Shown here one piece after another: positions 24,589 through 36,134 of a stretch of DNA of 57,936 bases. The translations under genes were made by a program, and so were the position numbers. This stretch comes from Micractinium sp. NFX-FRZ (taxonomy: Eukaryota; Chlorophyta; Trebouxiophyceae; Chlorellales; Chlorellaceae). Each line of letters starts with the position of its first letter. Within the stretch, counting starts at the first letter, position 1. Where the stretch lies: the NCBI GenBank assembly GCA_029339195.1, contig JAPTJF010000405.1:1-57936 (forward strand), in the 5' to 3' direction. The notes below the pieces were generated by a model. It saw nothing but the letters and a program-made list of their open reading frames with translations, made no database searches and had not been told where the DNA came from.

Positions 24589-27335
24589 TCAGTAGCTCTC
24601 GGTCCACTCCTTCTCCACGTCACCCTGAGCCAGGTAGTACTGCAGAGCGTTCACCGCCAGCTGGCACATGGGCTCTGCAGGGCAGGAGGGGTGGCAAGCC
24701 GGGCTGCATGAGTGGTGGGGGCAATGTGGGCAAAGCCCAAAGACAGCTGCCAGAGGCATGCAGGGCGATGGGGAACAGAGCGCAGTCCAGGGGCGAGGAA
24801 TGGTAGACAAAAGGGGTTTCCTGCCCCTGCTGGTTTATCGCGCCTGGGATCCCTCCCCTGCACACTGTGCACCCCTGCAACCCCTGCTGTGCGCTCACCA
24901 GACAGCGGCTCGCCGTGGAAGGTGACGTTGAAGCGGTCGACGGCGTTGCGCCCGATGGTGTCCACCTCAGCAGACACAACGTTCAGGTTGATGTCCTTCA
25001 GCGTCCGCACAATGTCTGCAGGGAGGGGTGCCAGGTTGTAGGTAGGGACCAGGATGGGTATGTGGAAGAGGGCAGGGAGTGGAAGGACACCATGCCCAGG
25101 TGTGTGATGTCCTTCAACACAACGTCTGCAAGTGGTCATAAACGAGCGGGGTGGGAGCATATTCGGGGTTCAAGGGCAGGGAACAAGAGCACAATCCACG
25201 TCCAGATTGACCCCCACGCACAGCGACTGCGGGGGGTGCAACATTATGGGTTACAGTACGTCGGCTGCATGAGAGGCCAGGGCAGCTGGAGCACGGGGCA
25301 CCGAAGTTGATTCAGGGTTCCCTGGCCGTGAGCGCCCATTGCACCCCGCTCACCTCAGCCCCAACAACACATCCCTTCCCTCTCTCTTCCTGCTCACTAC
25401 CCCACCCCCTCCCTCACCCCCTCCCGCCCATTGCGCACCCGTCAGCAGGCCTGGCCGGTCCACCGTGTTGACCAGCAGCACGGAGTGGCTGCCGCTCTCG
25501 TGCTCCCGCACCTCAATCTGGGTCTTGATGCCGGGGCGGCGGCCCAGCGGCGAGGTGGGGTCAATGGCGCGGGTGGTCATGGCTGCGGGGGGGGGCGCGG
25601 GGATGGGAGAGCGCAGCCATCAGGGGCCTTTCCGTGGCAAAAGCCATGTGTGCGGGGCAGCCGGGTGGGGTGGCCAATGTCGCGGGTGGTCATGGCTGCG
25701 GGGGCAGGGCACAGAGCAATCCCTCTCCTCAGCGGGAGCTTGTGCTCGCATGCGGAAAGAATGCTGACGCAGTAGGAAACACGCATCATGGGCGGCCACA
25801 TGGGCAGGGAAGGCGCCACGCCAGTCTGAGGCCTGAATGCAGCCTCTACGCCACCACACCTGCCCGCCCGCCCGCCCTACGCCAGCCGCGCCTTACTCTT
25901 GACCCACCCACCCTGGCGCGCAGCCGGCGTGCCCCAGGCCAGCTGCTCCCCGCTCTCGGGGTGGAACTCCAGCAGGTTCTGCAGGATCGTGATGCGGATC
26001 TCCTCCAGCTTGGCGCTCTTCACCACCTGCAGTACCGTACATCAACAGCGTGGGCGCTTCAGCACAGCTGCAGGTAGCCTACGATGTGCTGTTGTTGGAG
26101 CAGGGCAGGAGCTGGTGGGGGTGTGGGTGAAAAACATCCTCAGATGCGGATCGATCAACCGCAGCCTGGCGCTCTCCAGCATGTGCAGGGACCAGCAGGG
26201 GCAGGGCAGTGTGAGGAAGACGGCGGCAGGGTTGGTGAAGGGCAGCCCAGCAGATGCAGTGCAGAGGGCGAGCGAAGAGTGGATGCCGCCCATGCACCTC
26301 CCGGCTACACCCCAACTACCGCCGTGACGTCAACAACTCCACACTTGAGCACCCCTGTCACCGACCTAACAACCCAACCCACCTTCTCGCTGGTGCGCGC
26401 GTCAGTGACGTAGAACTTGTGCTCGCTGGCGCTCTTCAGCTTGGCGCGGCGGATGTTGAGGCCCAGCGCCTTGAGGGAGGCCACCTGTGGAAGAGGCGGG
26501 CGAGGCGGGCGGGGTGCACCTCAGCTGGCGGCGGGCAACCGGTGGCTTGCCGCGTCCATGCCATCCACCTCCTGACGAGCACATTTGGTGCTGACCCCAC
26601 CTGCACTCGTCTGGCTAGGCAGCAGCCCACTTTTCCAGCATGCCTTTACGCCCACCCTCAAACACGCCGCCAGCACCCAAGACATCACCGTGCCACAAGC
26701 ACCCACCATTCACCCTGCTAGCACCCACGTACCGTGTCCAGCAGCTCGCCCAGGCGGTCGCCATACTCAATCGACACAATCGTGGCAAAGGGGTCGGTTT
26801 CGTTGTCAATCTTGACCACCGGCTCAGGCACGGCGGAGGCGGAGGACGAGCCATTAGAGGCGCTCTCCGCCACCGCCCTGTGGGGAGGCAAGAGGAGGCG
26901 GCGGCGGCGGCCGCGGCGGAGGGGAGGGTGAGCGCACGCGGGGGCGCTTGCTGGTCGGGCAGGCCCGCCTCCAAATACCCCATGAGCAGCCCCACGTTTA
27001 GGAAACCCCGAACGCGGCACAGGCGAGGCACACGTGAGCCCTGCCCGCTGGCAAGTTGGTAAGTGCACAGGAGACGCTTGCCTGAGGGGCGCTAGGCGGA
27101 CACGGCGCTGCTGCTGCTGTGGGACGCCGCGAGGCGCAGGCCTGCAGGCAAGGGGAGGGTCCCGGCGGCAGCCCTGTTGCGGTTGCCCTGGGCCCGGTTC
27201 CTGCGCTCACATGCCTTCCGCTTGGTCACGACAATCGTCAGAGCAAGCCGCGCACCTGGCCTGCGCCTTGCTGCTGCCCACCACAGCCAAAGGCCGCGCT
27301 GCGAAAGAGGTGGCCCCTGCCAGCGCCTGCGCCAT
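24589..27335 (-). CDS. Plastid-type ACT-domain-repeat protein (ACR11/ACR12-like)
   Basis: Predicted 262-residue protein with two ACT domains, resembling plant ACR11/ACR12. These are chloroplast regulators; Arabidopsis ACR11 is linked to the glutamine synthetase/GOGAT system. Exons: 27335-27256, 26877-26733, 26484-26383, 26026-25912, 25582-25439, 25015-24899, 24674-24589. The N-terminus (MAQALAGATSFAARPLAVVG) has transit-peptide composition. ACT 1 begins ETDPFATIVSIEYGDRLGEL and is followed by LQNLLEFHPESGEQLAWG, a stretch highly typical of the ACR11/12 family. ACT 2 begins SHSVLLVNTVDRPGLLTDIV and is followed by LAVNALQYYLAQGDVE. Exon 1 joins exon 2 in phase, but an extra small exon between them (around 27000-27200) cannot be excluded. 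Two introns carry duplicated acceptor edges. ACT domains usually bind amino acids; the ligand is not readable from sequence. Confidence 0.9.
25106..25132 (-). repeat. Echo of ACT-gene exon 6 acceptor edge
   Basis: Decayed copy of 24990-25020, with TGCAG|ACGTTGTG on the gene strand; offset about 110. Confidence 0.65.
25671..25705 (-). repeat. Echo of ACT-gene exon 5 acceptor edge
   Basis: Matches 25559-25592 (offset 113), with a 23-nt identical core spanning the CAG|CCATGACC junction. Confidence 0.85.
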
Positions 27336-28571
27336 GTTTGTGTGCCGATGAAGAATTTAGGGTTGCGGTGAATTGTCGATAGCGGCGATCGGGTGCACGT
27401 GATGCATGTGGGCTGGGACCGCGGGTCCGCTACGCCGCCACCTGGGCGGCCGCCAAATGCTCATGCATGATGCAGGCGGCAGTAACTGCAGGCTGGATAG
27501 CAGTGATACCTGTGCACAAGCTTCTTGATGCCCGCAGGACAGCCAAGTGCAACCCAGCAGGCGTTCCATGATTATTCGCCCCGCCCGCCGTTCGCACGCT
27601 GCCAGCGCCGACGCTCTGCCGGCGCGAGGCACCCGACTTGCCCTCATTCTGCTGAGGAGAGGACAGACAGCTGTTGCTAGCCAGATTGGTGTTGTAATAG
27701 CTGCAAGAAACAGGAAAGGTTTCGAAAACAAACACTGAGAGCAATTGGGGGAGGGCAAAAGGGAGAGCACAGATCTGTGTCAACTGTGGGTGGGCATTAG
27801 GGCACTCTTCAATCAAGGTGGCGGTAGAGAGAGGCGTCAGAAACTCCGTTCTGGGCTTGGTGTGGTGTGGTGTGGTGCAGTGGCACCGGCCCGGAGCCAA
27901 CAACATGCCCGGCTTTGGTACCCTTCCCCAGCTCACAACTGACAGTGAATGTATGCATCCGTGAGCAGCCCTTGCTTCTGCCTTGTTATCTATCACACAC
28001 ATCCTCCTAACGGATGGTGAGTTTATAAAGTGCTGCTGGCGCAATACGCCAGCAGCATTCCCAACGCCGACGAAACAACATGGATCCCCCTGACACAAGC
28101 TAGCTCTGCATTCAGTTCTGTGCTACATCTGCTTCATGCTTACAGCATCAAGAAGGCCAGGGCAAGCCATCATGAGAGTATTCGACCCTTGCTTGCCTGC
28201 TGGATGCCAGCAGCCGGATGGGGCGCCTCTCAGTGCACGCGCAATGTAGCGGCATCCAGCACATCACTTCGCACGTTGCAGTTGCACAGCGTACGCTCCC
28301 TCTTGGCATTTTGGTGCCGCACACCATTGTGACCCATTGTTGTGGCCTCCCTGTGCACTTGCATCGCGGCTGTGTCATTACAAGCAAGGGTACGCCATAA
28401 AGAGGAGTGAGCAAGAGTGAGGGCACGAGCGAAACAAAAGGTCCCAGCGGGCGCCCCTCCGAGCGCGTCAAAGGTGCAGCGCCAGCGGCGCCAGTCCAGG
28501 GTTTTGCCGGCAGAAACTTTCTTCAAGCGGACGACACGAGAACAGGCACCCATGGCGATGCATCCAAGGTT
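27336..28571. other. Intergenic: ACT-gene 5' region and TM9-gene 3' region
   Basis: This 1.24-kb spacer has less extreme GC than the genes. It should hold the promoter of the ACT-domain gene at the left and the TM9 3' UTR at the right, with a minus-strand TGTAA at 28382-28378. The longest open frames (minus 27430-28098, plus 28030-28332) show no domain or convincing coding pattern, so no gene is called. An unrecognised non-coding RNA remains possible. Confidence 0.5.
28378..28382 (-). terminator. TGTAA poly(A)-like signal, TM9 gene
   Basis: Minus-strand TGTAA lies about 190 nt after the TM9 stop codon. Confidence 0.4.
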
Positions 28572-31500
28572 CTAATCCACCTGCAATGATTAAGGGGGGA
28601 GGATGGTAGCGGATAATCAGGCGGGAGGGCACAGGGCACGGCAGTGCGCGACGGCGGAGTACGGCGGCGGCCCCGGGCCCTGCATGCACACGTACTTCCA
28701 CGCGTTGCAGAACCATGCAGCACCCCCGAAGAGCAGCCCAGATGAACAGCAGCTTGGGCAAAGAGCAGGTCAGTCAGTCAGTCGGCAGGCAGCTCAGACG
28801 CACCTTGACGTTTCTGAATATGCGCCGCACAAAGGCCAGGGACCCAAGGTAGCCGACCGCCCCGCACATGCAGCTCAGTCCTGCGGGTGAGTCGGGGGAT
28901 TGAGCCGGGCGAGGTGAGTCAGAAGGCCGGAGGGCAGCAGTGGCAGCGAGGCACGTCTACTTGGGATGCAGCGGGGTTGGGCGGCATTGGGGTTGGGGCG
29001 GCGACACCCGAAGCAGCGGCGCTGGCGCTGCCCTACAACTTGTTCCCGTTGCTGCGATCCCTTGACCGGGTGGGCTGCTGCCCCCCGCTTCTCACAGGCA
29101 ACAGCGGCAGCAGCGCGTCTGCTCAACCAGTGGCAACCGCGCCTTCCCCCTCCCTTGGCCTGCCCGTTACATGCCCCGCTGTGCCAAGCCTCGAACCAAT
29201 GAATCCTGCCCCACCCGCCCACCCAGCCACGCCTGTGGTGCTCACCCAGGCAGAACATGGCTGTGTAGCCAAAGTAGAAGGCTGTCTGGAAGAAGCCCGT
29301 CATTTTCGTCTTGACCAGGAAGTAGTGCACACTGTACAGCATCACGTACAGCGCTGCAGCAGTGAAATAAAGGGCGGCACAGCCAAGTAGGTGAGCAGTA
29401 AGGCGGCAGAGGTGAGGGGTGGGTGGAAGCGAGAAGCAGTGCACGGTGTGCAGATCACGTACAGCGCTGCACGGGAATTGTATGTTCGGGGTGGGGGTGG
29501 GTGGCGCGCAGATGCAGGACACTCAGCAGATCGCGCACAGGGTCGCAGCGGTACAGCGTGAGTCCAGGTGGGGGCCACCTCCCCGCCGGCTCCCCAGGGC
29601 CCGCCCCTCAGCTCACATGTGGATGCGCCCGCGCAGAAGGCGGTCCAGTGCCAGTGGTAGTTCTCGGCGTTCAGCAGGAAGTAGGTGCCCACGATGGTCA
29701 CGCACACCTGGGGTGTTGGAGGGGAGGGCAGAGAGCAGGGTGGATTGGAGCGAGGGAAAGAAAGGGGCGCGGGGGCGCAGCTTGGTCGGGCTGCGCTGCC
29801 GCCCAGTGCACCGTCCGAATAGCCATATGACCAAAAGATGGTTGGAGTGTCAGCGCTGCCGGCCAGGTACTCAGCACGCCCTGTGAATGCTGCCCTCACC
29901 GTGACGATGAGCAGGATGAGGAAGACGAGGAGGAAGAAGCCGTACACGTAGTACACCTCTGCGGGAGGGGGGGAGGCCGGGGGAGGGAGGCGGTGAGGCG
30001 GTGGCTGCACTGGGTGTGCCCAGGGGCGCTGGGTTGGGTGCGGGACAACGCAGGCAGCGGTGGCACACATGCAACAGAACCGAAGTAGCGCACTCGCAAA
30101 CAAACAAACAAATGAGGCAACACGCATGCACAAAAGCCAGGGCGACATGCCCAAACAGCAAGCACAAGCACACACACTCAAACATGGGACCCCCGCCCCG
30201 CCACGCACTGTAGTTCCAGAATGACGTGAAGATGAAGTACATCTCGATGAAGATGGAGCCAAAGGGGAGGAGGCCGCCGACCAGGGCAATCACGGGGGGG
30301 CGCAGGTACCACTTCTTGTCGGGGATGGGGGAGGGGATGCGCTTCACCCTGCGGGGGGGAGAGGAGCGGGCACACATGTCGTGGTGAGTGTGTGTCGTTG
30401 CACACTTGCTGGCCTGATGAGGAGGTATTGAGCGGTGCATGCAACAGCAGTGTGTGGACGGGGCAAGTGCAGGCCAGCCGCAGCAGGCAGCCCAGCGTGA
30501 CCACAGCGCAAGAGGCGGCACAGCGTGCACGCAGCGCACCTGCACGGGTGGTCGGGCGCGCCGGCCCAGTTGCGCCCCACCACGGTGCCGAAGAGGCAGA
30601 GGGGGAATGAGATGAACATCCAGATGAGCAGCACGATGACGATGGAGCCAAAGGGCACTGCCGCCAGCGACTGCAGGGGGAGGGGTTGGGGTGGGTGGTG
30701 GGCAGAGGGATGAGCTCACGCGCTGTAGGTGCAGCCCACAAGCCCCTGCGCCCCACCGCTCTTCGCTCTCACAGCCAGCCTGCCAGCCATCATTTGACAC
30801 TTCCACTGTCGGTCGACGTGCCCCTGCCGCGCACCTGGTAGCAGAGACCAATTCATGCCCATACCAACGACCACTAAAAAAGAACATCTTTACCACTGTC
30901 CAAACAACCAAACCACGTGGCATCGCACCAGGTAGAAGATGGCGAGCGCCAATACTGACACCACCGCTCCACAAAAACCATTACGACCACTACTTTTGAA
31001 GGAGAGCATTCAGCTAAAGCCCGCACCCACCGCACCTGGTAGAAGATGGCGAGTGCCAATACTCACACCACCGCTCCACAAAACCATCACGAACACTGAG
31101 GAGAGCATTCGGCTAAAGCCCGCACCCACCGCACCTGGTAGAAGATGGCGATGGTGTTGAGCACAAAGGCGATGGAGAAGCAGGAGACGGGGAAGAGGCA
31201 GGCGGTGAGCAGCATGGTCTGGATCCACCCCTTGCCCTCGTTGCGCGCATAGTACCCGCCAGACACATAGCTGCAGGGTTCAGGGTGCATGGAGGGGGTG
31301 AGGGTGCGAGTGGAATGGGAGTGTAAGTGTGGGCAGCATCAGAACGTCACGCATGGAGTGAGGGCGGGATGGAGTGCAGGGCAGGCCGCAGCCAGTAGGG
31401 AGCGACGAACACAGCGGCACCTGCGCCGGCGCTGAGGGCACACCGCCAGCACCGGACATGCGCGGCTGCCCCTCATGTTCACTCATCAGCTGGAGCATGC

Positions 31501-34500
31501 ACAGCGTGCAAAGCATGCGAAGAGCCCCAGCAAAGCAGGGTGCCGCTGCCAACGCCACGCCAACGCCATGCCAACGCCACGCTCACCCGCCCACAAAGGA
31601 GGTGAGTGCGTAGCAGATGATGAAGACGGTCACGATCGTCCCGCGCTCCACAAACAGCGTGCCTGCACGCACAGGCGAAAACGTCCACAGGGCGCGGAGG
31701 GTGATGCTTTGAAGTGCGCCCCAGGCTGCCAGCCGGCCGCGCTGCTCCCGCCCCTGCTGCTGCTGCCGACGCACCGGCCCCATGGGCAGCTTGCCCAGGG
31801 GAAGCCATATGCAAAATGTACGGCCACCCTCCTGCCTGTCCTTTCCCTCCCGTCCAGCAAGGACACGACGAGCAGCTGCTGCCCGCCTCGGCTCACCCCC
31901 TCCCACCCGTCCGCCCTTGCCGCACCTGCAATGGTGATGAGGATCACCGACAGCACCAGCAGCGCCAGCTGGACGCCCGTGCCCACCAGGGCCGACAGCA
32001 CTTCAAGGAACTTGGGTGGCCGGAACACGTCGCCGTGCACCTGAACCAAAGGGGAGAACAGTGCGGGTTGTGAGCTTCGTTGCTGGCATTTTCAGAGATT
32101 CAACTGCAGGTGCTTGGCGGGGCGGAACATATCGTCATAGAAGTGCTTGGGATGCCGGCCGGGAACAACGGCCCAGCACCTGCCCCAGCGGGAAGGGGGG
32201 GAGCTGCTGAGCGTGAAGGTGCAGAAGCCCGCACCCCCAACCTGCTTTTGTACGCCCCTGTGCTGCGCTGCGCTCATCAGCTTCCACCCGCTCGCCTTGC
32301 TCATACGTCCCTGTGCTGTACTGTGTTGCGCTCCCCAGCTTCCACGCGCCCCCCTGCTTTCAAACACCCCTGTGCTGTGCTGTGCTGCGCTATGCTGCAC
32401 TGCGCTCACCAGCTTCCACCCGCTCTCCTCGTTCATGTCCCGCTCCAGGCTCTCGAGGTCGTCGTGGTCGGTGCGCTGCGGGGTGGGAGACACATGGCGA
32501 CAGGGCAGGCGGCACGGCATCAGCAGCGAGGGCGTGTGAGATGTGACAACACAGCAGTAGCACCACCACCAGCAGCACAGGCAGCACAGCACAAGCTTGG
32601 CCTCACCAACAGCAGCTTCAGCGGCGTTCCCGGCAGCAGCCTCCGGCATCACCATAAGAGATGGCAGCAGCAATGGCACTGCCCCAGCATGGCAGCAGCA
32701 CCCACATGAGCCTGCCCCTGCCCCCTGCCCCCCAACCCCTGCCCACACCTGGGTGTAGCGCGCGTAGTCCTTGCGCAGCGTGCGCAGCAGGATCATGGAG
32801 ACGAGGCCGGTGAGGAAGATGACCATCATGAAGGAGTTGAAGATGGAGAACCAGTGGATCTGCAATGGAAAAAAAATGATGGTATGATGAGGAGGAGGCC
32901 TAACAACAAGGGCGGTGCCAGCGGAAGACACACAGCGAAAGGGCACGAGGTGGGCACTTTCTTGAAAGTGTGGTGCCGAGGCTGAGTGAAGGGTGCAGCA
33001 GGGGGGAACAAGGGCCAGCGCACGCAGGTGAGGGAGGGGCGGTGTGGTGTGCAGATAGGGAGATGAAGCGGTGGAGCAGCCCAGCCTGAAACAGCACGCG
33101 GGCACGCGGGAGCCCTGCACGCATAACCGGGCCCAACGCACTCCCTGACAAAGGCTCCCCCAGCAGCCCTCCCCTGGCACCAGACCAAACACGTGGCACC
33201 TGACCAAACACCCTGAGCAAACACCTGGCACCCAGCATGCCAGCTGGCGCCCGCCCACCTGGTGCTCGAAGAAGTTGAAGTCGAGGTAGCGCTCGAAGCG
33301 GCGCACAAAGGGGATGCTGCTGGCCTTCCACTGCACCTGGTACGTGAACGTCAGGCTGGCGCCCGCCGTGAGCGGCTGCGGGCTCTCGCTGGTCAGGTTG
33401 ATGTGGATGATCTGCTCAAGGGGGCGGGGGTGGGGGAACGGGTGGGGGTGGGTGAGGGTGGGTGAGGGTGGGGGTGAGGCTAGGGTTGTGAGCGGGTTCA
33501 CCCACCAAAAGGGCGCTACAAATTCAAATTTGCCTCCAGTCAGCTGCTCAAATTTGTTTCGACATATGATCTCATACGCATGCTGCTGGCATACATGTGC
33601 CCGCCAGGCACGCACGCTGCCCCCTGCCCGCACTCTGCTGCCGTGCAGATCGCCAAGGAAGCTGCCACCCACCCTGTCGCCGTTGTACGCGATGTCAAAG
33701 CTCTTGTGTGTGTAGATGTACACGTTCTGGTCGCCCTTGGTCTGCTCCGGCGGGGGGCCCACAAAGCCCCAGATGGGCAGCTCATCCGCAAAGAATTCGT
33801 ACCAGTAGTGGCGGCGCACCGCCTCCGTAAAGTCCTCCACCTGTGCGGAAAGAGACAAGGGAGGCACAGATAAGCATCGTGCATCGCAAGAGAATTCGTA
33901 CCAGTAGTGGCGGCGCGCCGCCTCCGTAAAGTCCTCCACCTGTGGGGGCACACGGAAGCAGAACAAGAGGGCGATTGTGCGGTTTGTTGGGGTGGTGTCA
34001 GGAACTGGGTGCCAGTAGTGGCAGCGCACGACCAGTCCTCCACCTGCACAGTGGGCGCAGCACAGCAGGCACAGCATGCGTGACAGCGGCACAGCAGGGC
34101 ATGCCCACGTGGGCGTGGCCAGCATGTGGAGGGACTGTGGTGTGCTGGCAGGTGCAGGCTTGCTGCCACGCAAATCGAGCTGCTGCAGCCCCACTGCTGT
34201 GTCATATACAGAGAACTGAACTGCAACCCATGTCAGCACCAGCCAGCCGCCCTCCACCACAGCTGCAGTGGTTTGAGGCAGCCACCTCTCCCTGCACCCG
34301 AATGCTGCAGCACAGTATGGGTGCACTGCTGCTGCACATGCTGCGGCTGCCGCCGCTCCTAGCTGCCTTGGCCCAAGGCTACTGCAGCAGCTGCTGCACA
34401 GTGCACCGCCCTCCAGTCCAAGCTTGCCAGACTGCCTCCGTTGCTGTGCAGCTGTCCCTGCTGGCCACCTCTGCAGCGTGTGCCGTCATGAGCTGCGCCA

Positions 34501-35418
34501 GCCCCCGTGCCGCAACGCCATGTGACACCGGCACAGCACACACAGCACCCAACGCCCGGCACGCGCTGAACCTGATCCAAACCACCCTCGCCATCCAGCA
34601 CGCAGCACCCAGCCATGCCAATGCCAGCGCCAGCATATTAGCCAGCATCTCCCAGCATCTGGCAGCCGCCCGCAGCCAGCACACCCTATGAAAGCCAGCA
34701 CCCAGCACCCACCTTGTCATCATCCAGAGTCATGGTGCAGATGTCCCGCTTGGGCAGGTCAGCCCTGAACTTGAGCTCCAGCCCCGAGTCGATCAGCTCG
34801 TTGCCCTGCAGCACCTCCCCCAGCCCGCCCCACTTGTGCCGCGGCTTCTCCGAGGGTTGGGGCTTGCAGAAGGGCAGCAGGTAGTAGTTGTCTGCGGCAG
34901 GTGTGGGGTGCAGAGACTGAATCAAATCGGAGCGTGGGTGCACAAGTCCAGCCTGGGTGGGCAAGGTAGAAGGCAAACTGCTGTCGGGCGTGCGGCGGGT
35001 GCTGGCAAAGCATACCCACGTCCCGCCGCTGCTCACATGTCTCCTGCGGGTTGTTGTACGGCCCGACTTTGTTGACCCACAGAGTCACGGGGTCGCCCAC
35101 TTGGTACTGCATAGAAGACACCGCCAAGGCGAGGAGGGGCAGCAAGTCGACAAAGGACGCTGGAGGGGGCGGCAGGCGGCGGCGGCCGCAACGGGCGCAG
35201 GCCCAGTACCGGGCTTGGACAGGCCGGCCGGCCCTCTGCTGACACACCAGCTGCCACAGGGCGTGCTGCCTGCAGCGCCTGCAGCTGCAGGAAGGCGCGC
35301 TGGCCCCGATCGCTGTCTGTCAGCAGCTCACCCTGTGGTTGTGCTCATCTGCGGCTGCCAGCCCCGCCGCCAGCAGCACGAAAGCCGCTGCCGCGGCGGC
35401 CACGTTTGCTGCACGCAT
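28572..35418 (-). CDS. TM9 superfamily (nonaspanin/EMP70) membrane protein
   Basis: Complete 591-residue nonaspanin, the usual length for short TM9SF proteins; these act in Golgi/endosome membranes in sorting of membrane cargo. Exons: 35418-35332, 35106-35037, 34891-34713, 33840-33673, 33411-33259, 32859-32749, 32475-32410, 32040-31926, 31662-31587, 31270-31135, 30670-30540, 30348-30209, 29958-29900, 29707-29617, 29353-29246, 28880-28804, 28580-28572. A signal peptide ([17 protein letters not shown]) is followed by a lumenal domain with [36 protein letters not shown] and [10 protein letters not shown]. Nine membrane segments then begin at [19 protein letters not shown], with the hallmarks [39 protein letters not shown] and [15 protein letters not shown]. 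The final coding exon is 9 nt (Val-Asp-stop) and gives the typical ...RNVKVD end. Introns are rich in copied exon edges. Confidence 0.95.
29430..29471 (-). repeat. Echo of TM9 exon 15 acceptor edge
   Basis: Matches 29317-29358 (offset 113), with 18 identical nt at the GTGCAG|CGCTGTACGTGAT junction and decay further in. Confidence 0.8.
30925..31134 (-). repeat. Two echoes of TM9 exon 10 donor edge
   Basis: Tandem units of about 100 nt repeat the junction of exon 10 (true end 31135) at 31036 and about 30929, including GCCATCTTCTACC and the following GTGCG. Confidence 0.9.
32092..32345 (-). repeat. Echoes of both edges of TM9 intron 7
   Basis: The intron contains GGGTGGAAGCTG-type copies of the exon 7 tail near 32279-32290 and a decayed copy of the exon 8 start (reading [11 protein letters not shown] against [11 protein letters not shown]) at 32100-32140. 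Confidence 0.7.
33891..34047 (-). repeat. Two echoes of TM9 exon 4 acceptor edge
   Basis: 33891-33941 matches 33792-33842 with one mismatch in 51 nt (offset 99). A third, decayed copy is at 34011-34047. Confidence 0.95.
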
Positions 35419-36134
35419 CGCACGCCTCGGTCCTCGCAACAACTAGACCATACCAAGCTGCAAATCGCGCGGGGTGCTTCCTAGCCTGGTGCTTGAAATG
35501 CACGGTGATCGGCGCTGCCTAGTGAAGTCCTGAAGTGATGCTGGGGAGCAGCTCTGCTGCATGCACGGGAAGAAGGTCAGGACAAACCTGCTTGAGTTCG
35601 CTTGCGCAGGACTTCGTGCAAGCTTCCGACATTCCAGCAGTCTGTGCAGCTTGGCGCAGCCTGACATCCAGCATAGAAAAGCGCGGAGGGTGTCGGGGCC
35701 GCCGGCGCTCTCGCAGACCTAAACTCGCTAGCTCTTGTGCGTAGGCCCCTCAAGCCGACAACCCCCGAGGAGAGATAGTGCCACAGGTGATGGGGCCCGC
35801 CGGCCCAGGCCTCAGCAGCATGCCCATGCCGCTGGCGGCGCAACGTAGCACCCGTGGTGCCCAGGCCGTCTTCCCTCGCACACTCTTCTCAGGGCAGCAG
35901 GGATGGATAGTGGGCTTGTTTGCCAGAATGGGTTGTTCTATGCATCGATTCTATGCATCAAAACATTGAACAAGCACCCTTGAAATGCTGTCCTGCTCGC
36001 TATCCACGGCCACCGCAAGCTCTCCCCCAACCCGCCTGCCCTGCCCCCCGTCTCGGCCCCTGCCCCCTGCTTGCTTGCTTCTTCAGGGGCGAGCCTAACA
36101 CCACTTGACTGCAGCACACGGGCGTCAGGGCACC
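35419..36134. promoter_or_regulatory. Divergent promoter region, TM9 / choline kinase genes
   Basis: This 716-bp spacer between divergent start codons should hold both promoters. A near-direct repeat (tatgcatcgattctatgcat at 35939-35958) stands out as less GC-rich. No gene is supported. Confidence 0.55.

Noticed and set aside
27430..28098. 222-codon minus-strand open frame in the ACT/TM9 spacer
   Set aside because: No domain, odd Cys/His/Ser composition, no supporting splice structure; judged a chance frame.
32092..34326. 744-codon open frame on the minus strand
   Set aside because: It is the TM9 reading frame running through stop-free introns. The inserted segments are not TM9-like and donors and acceptors flank them exactly.
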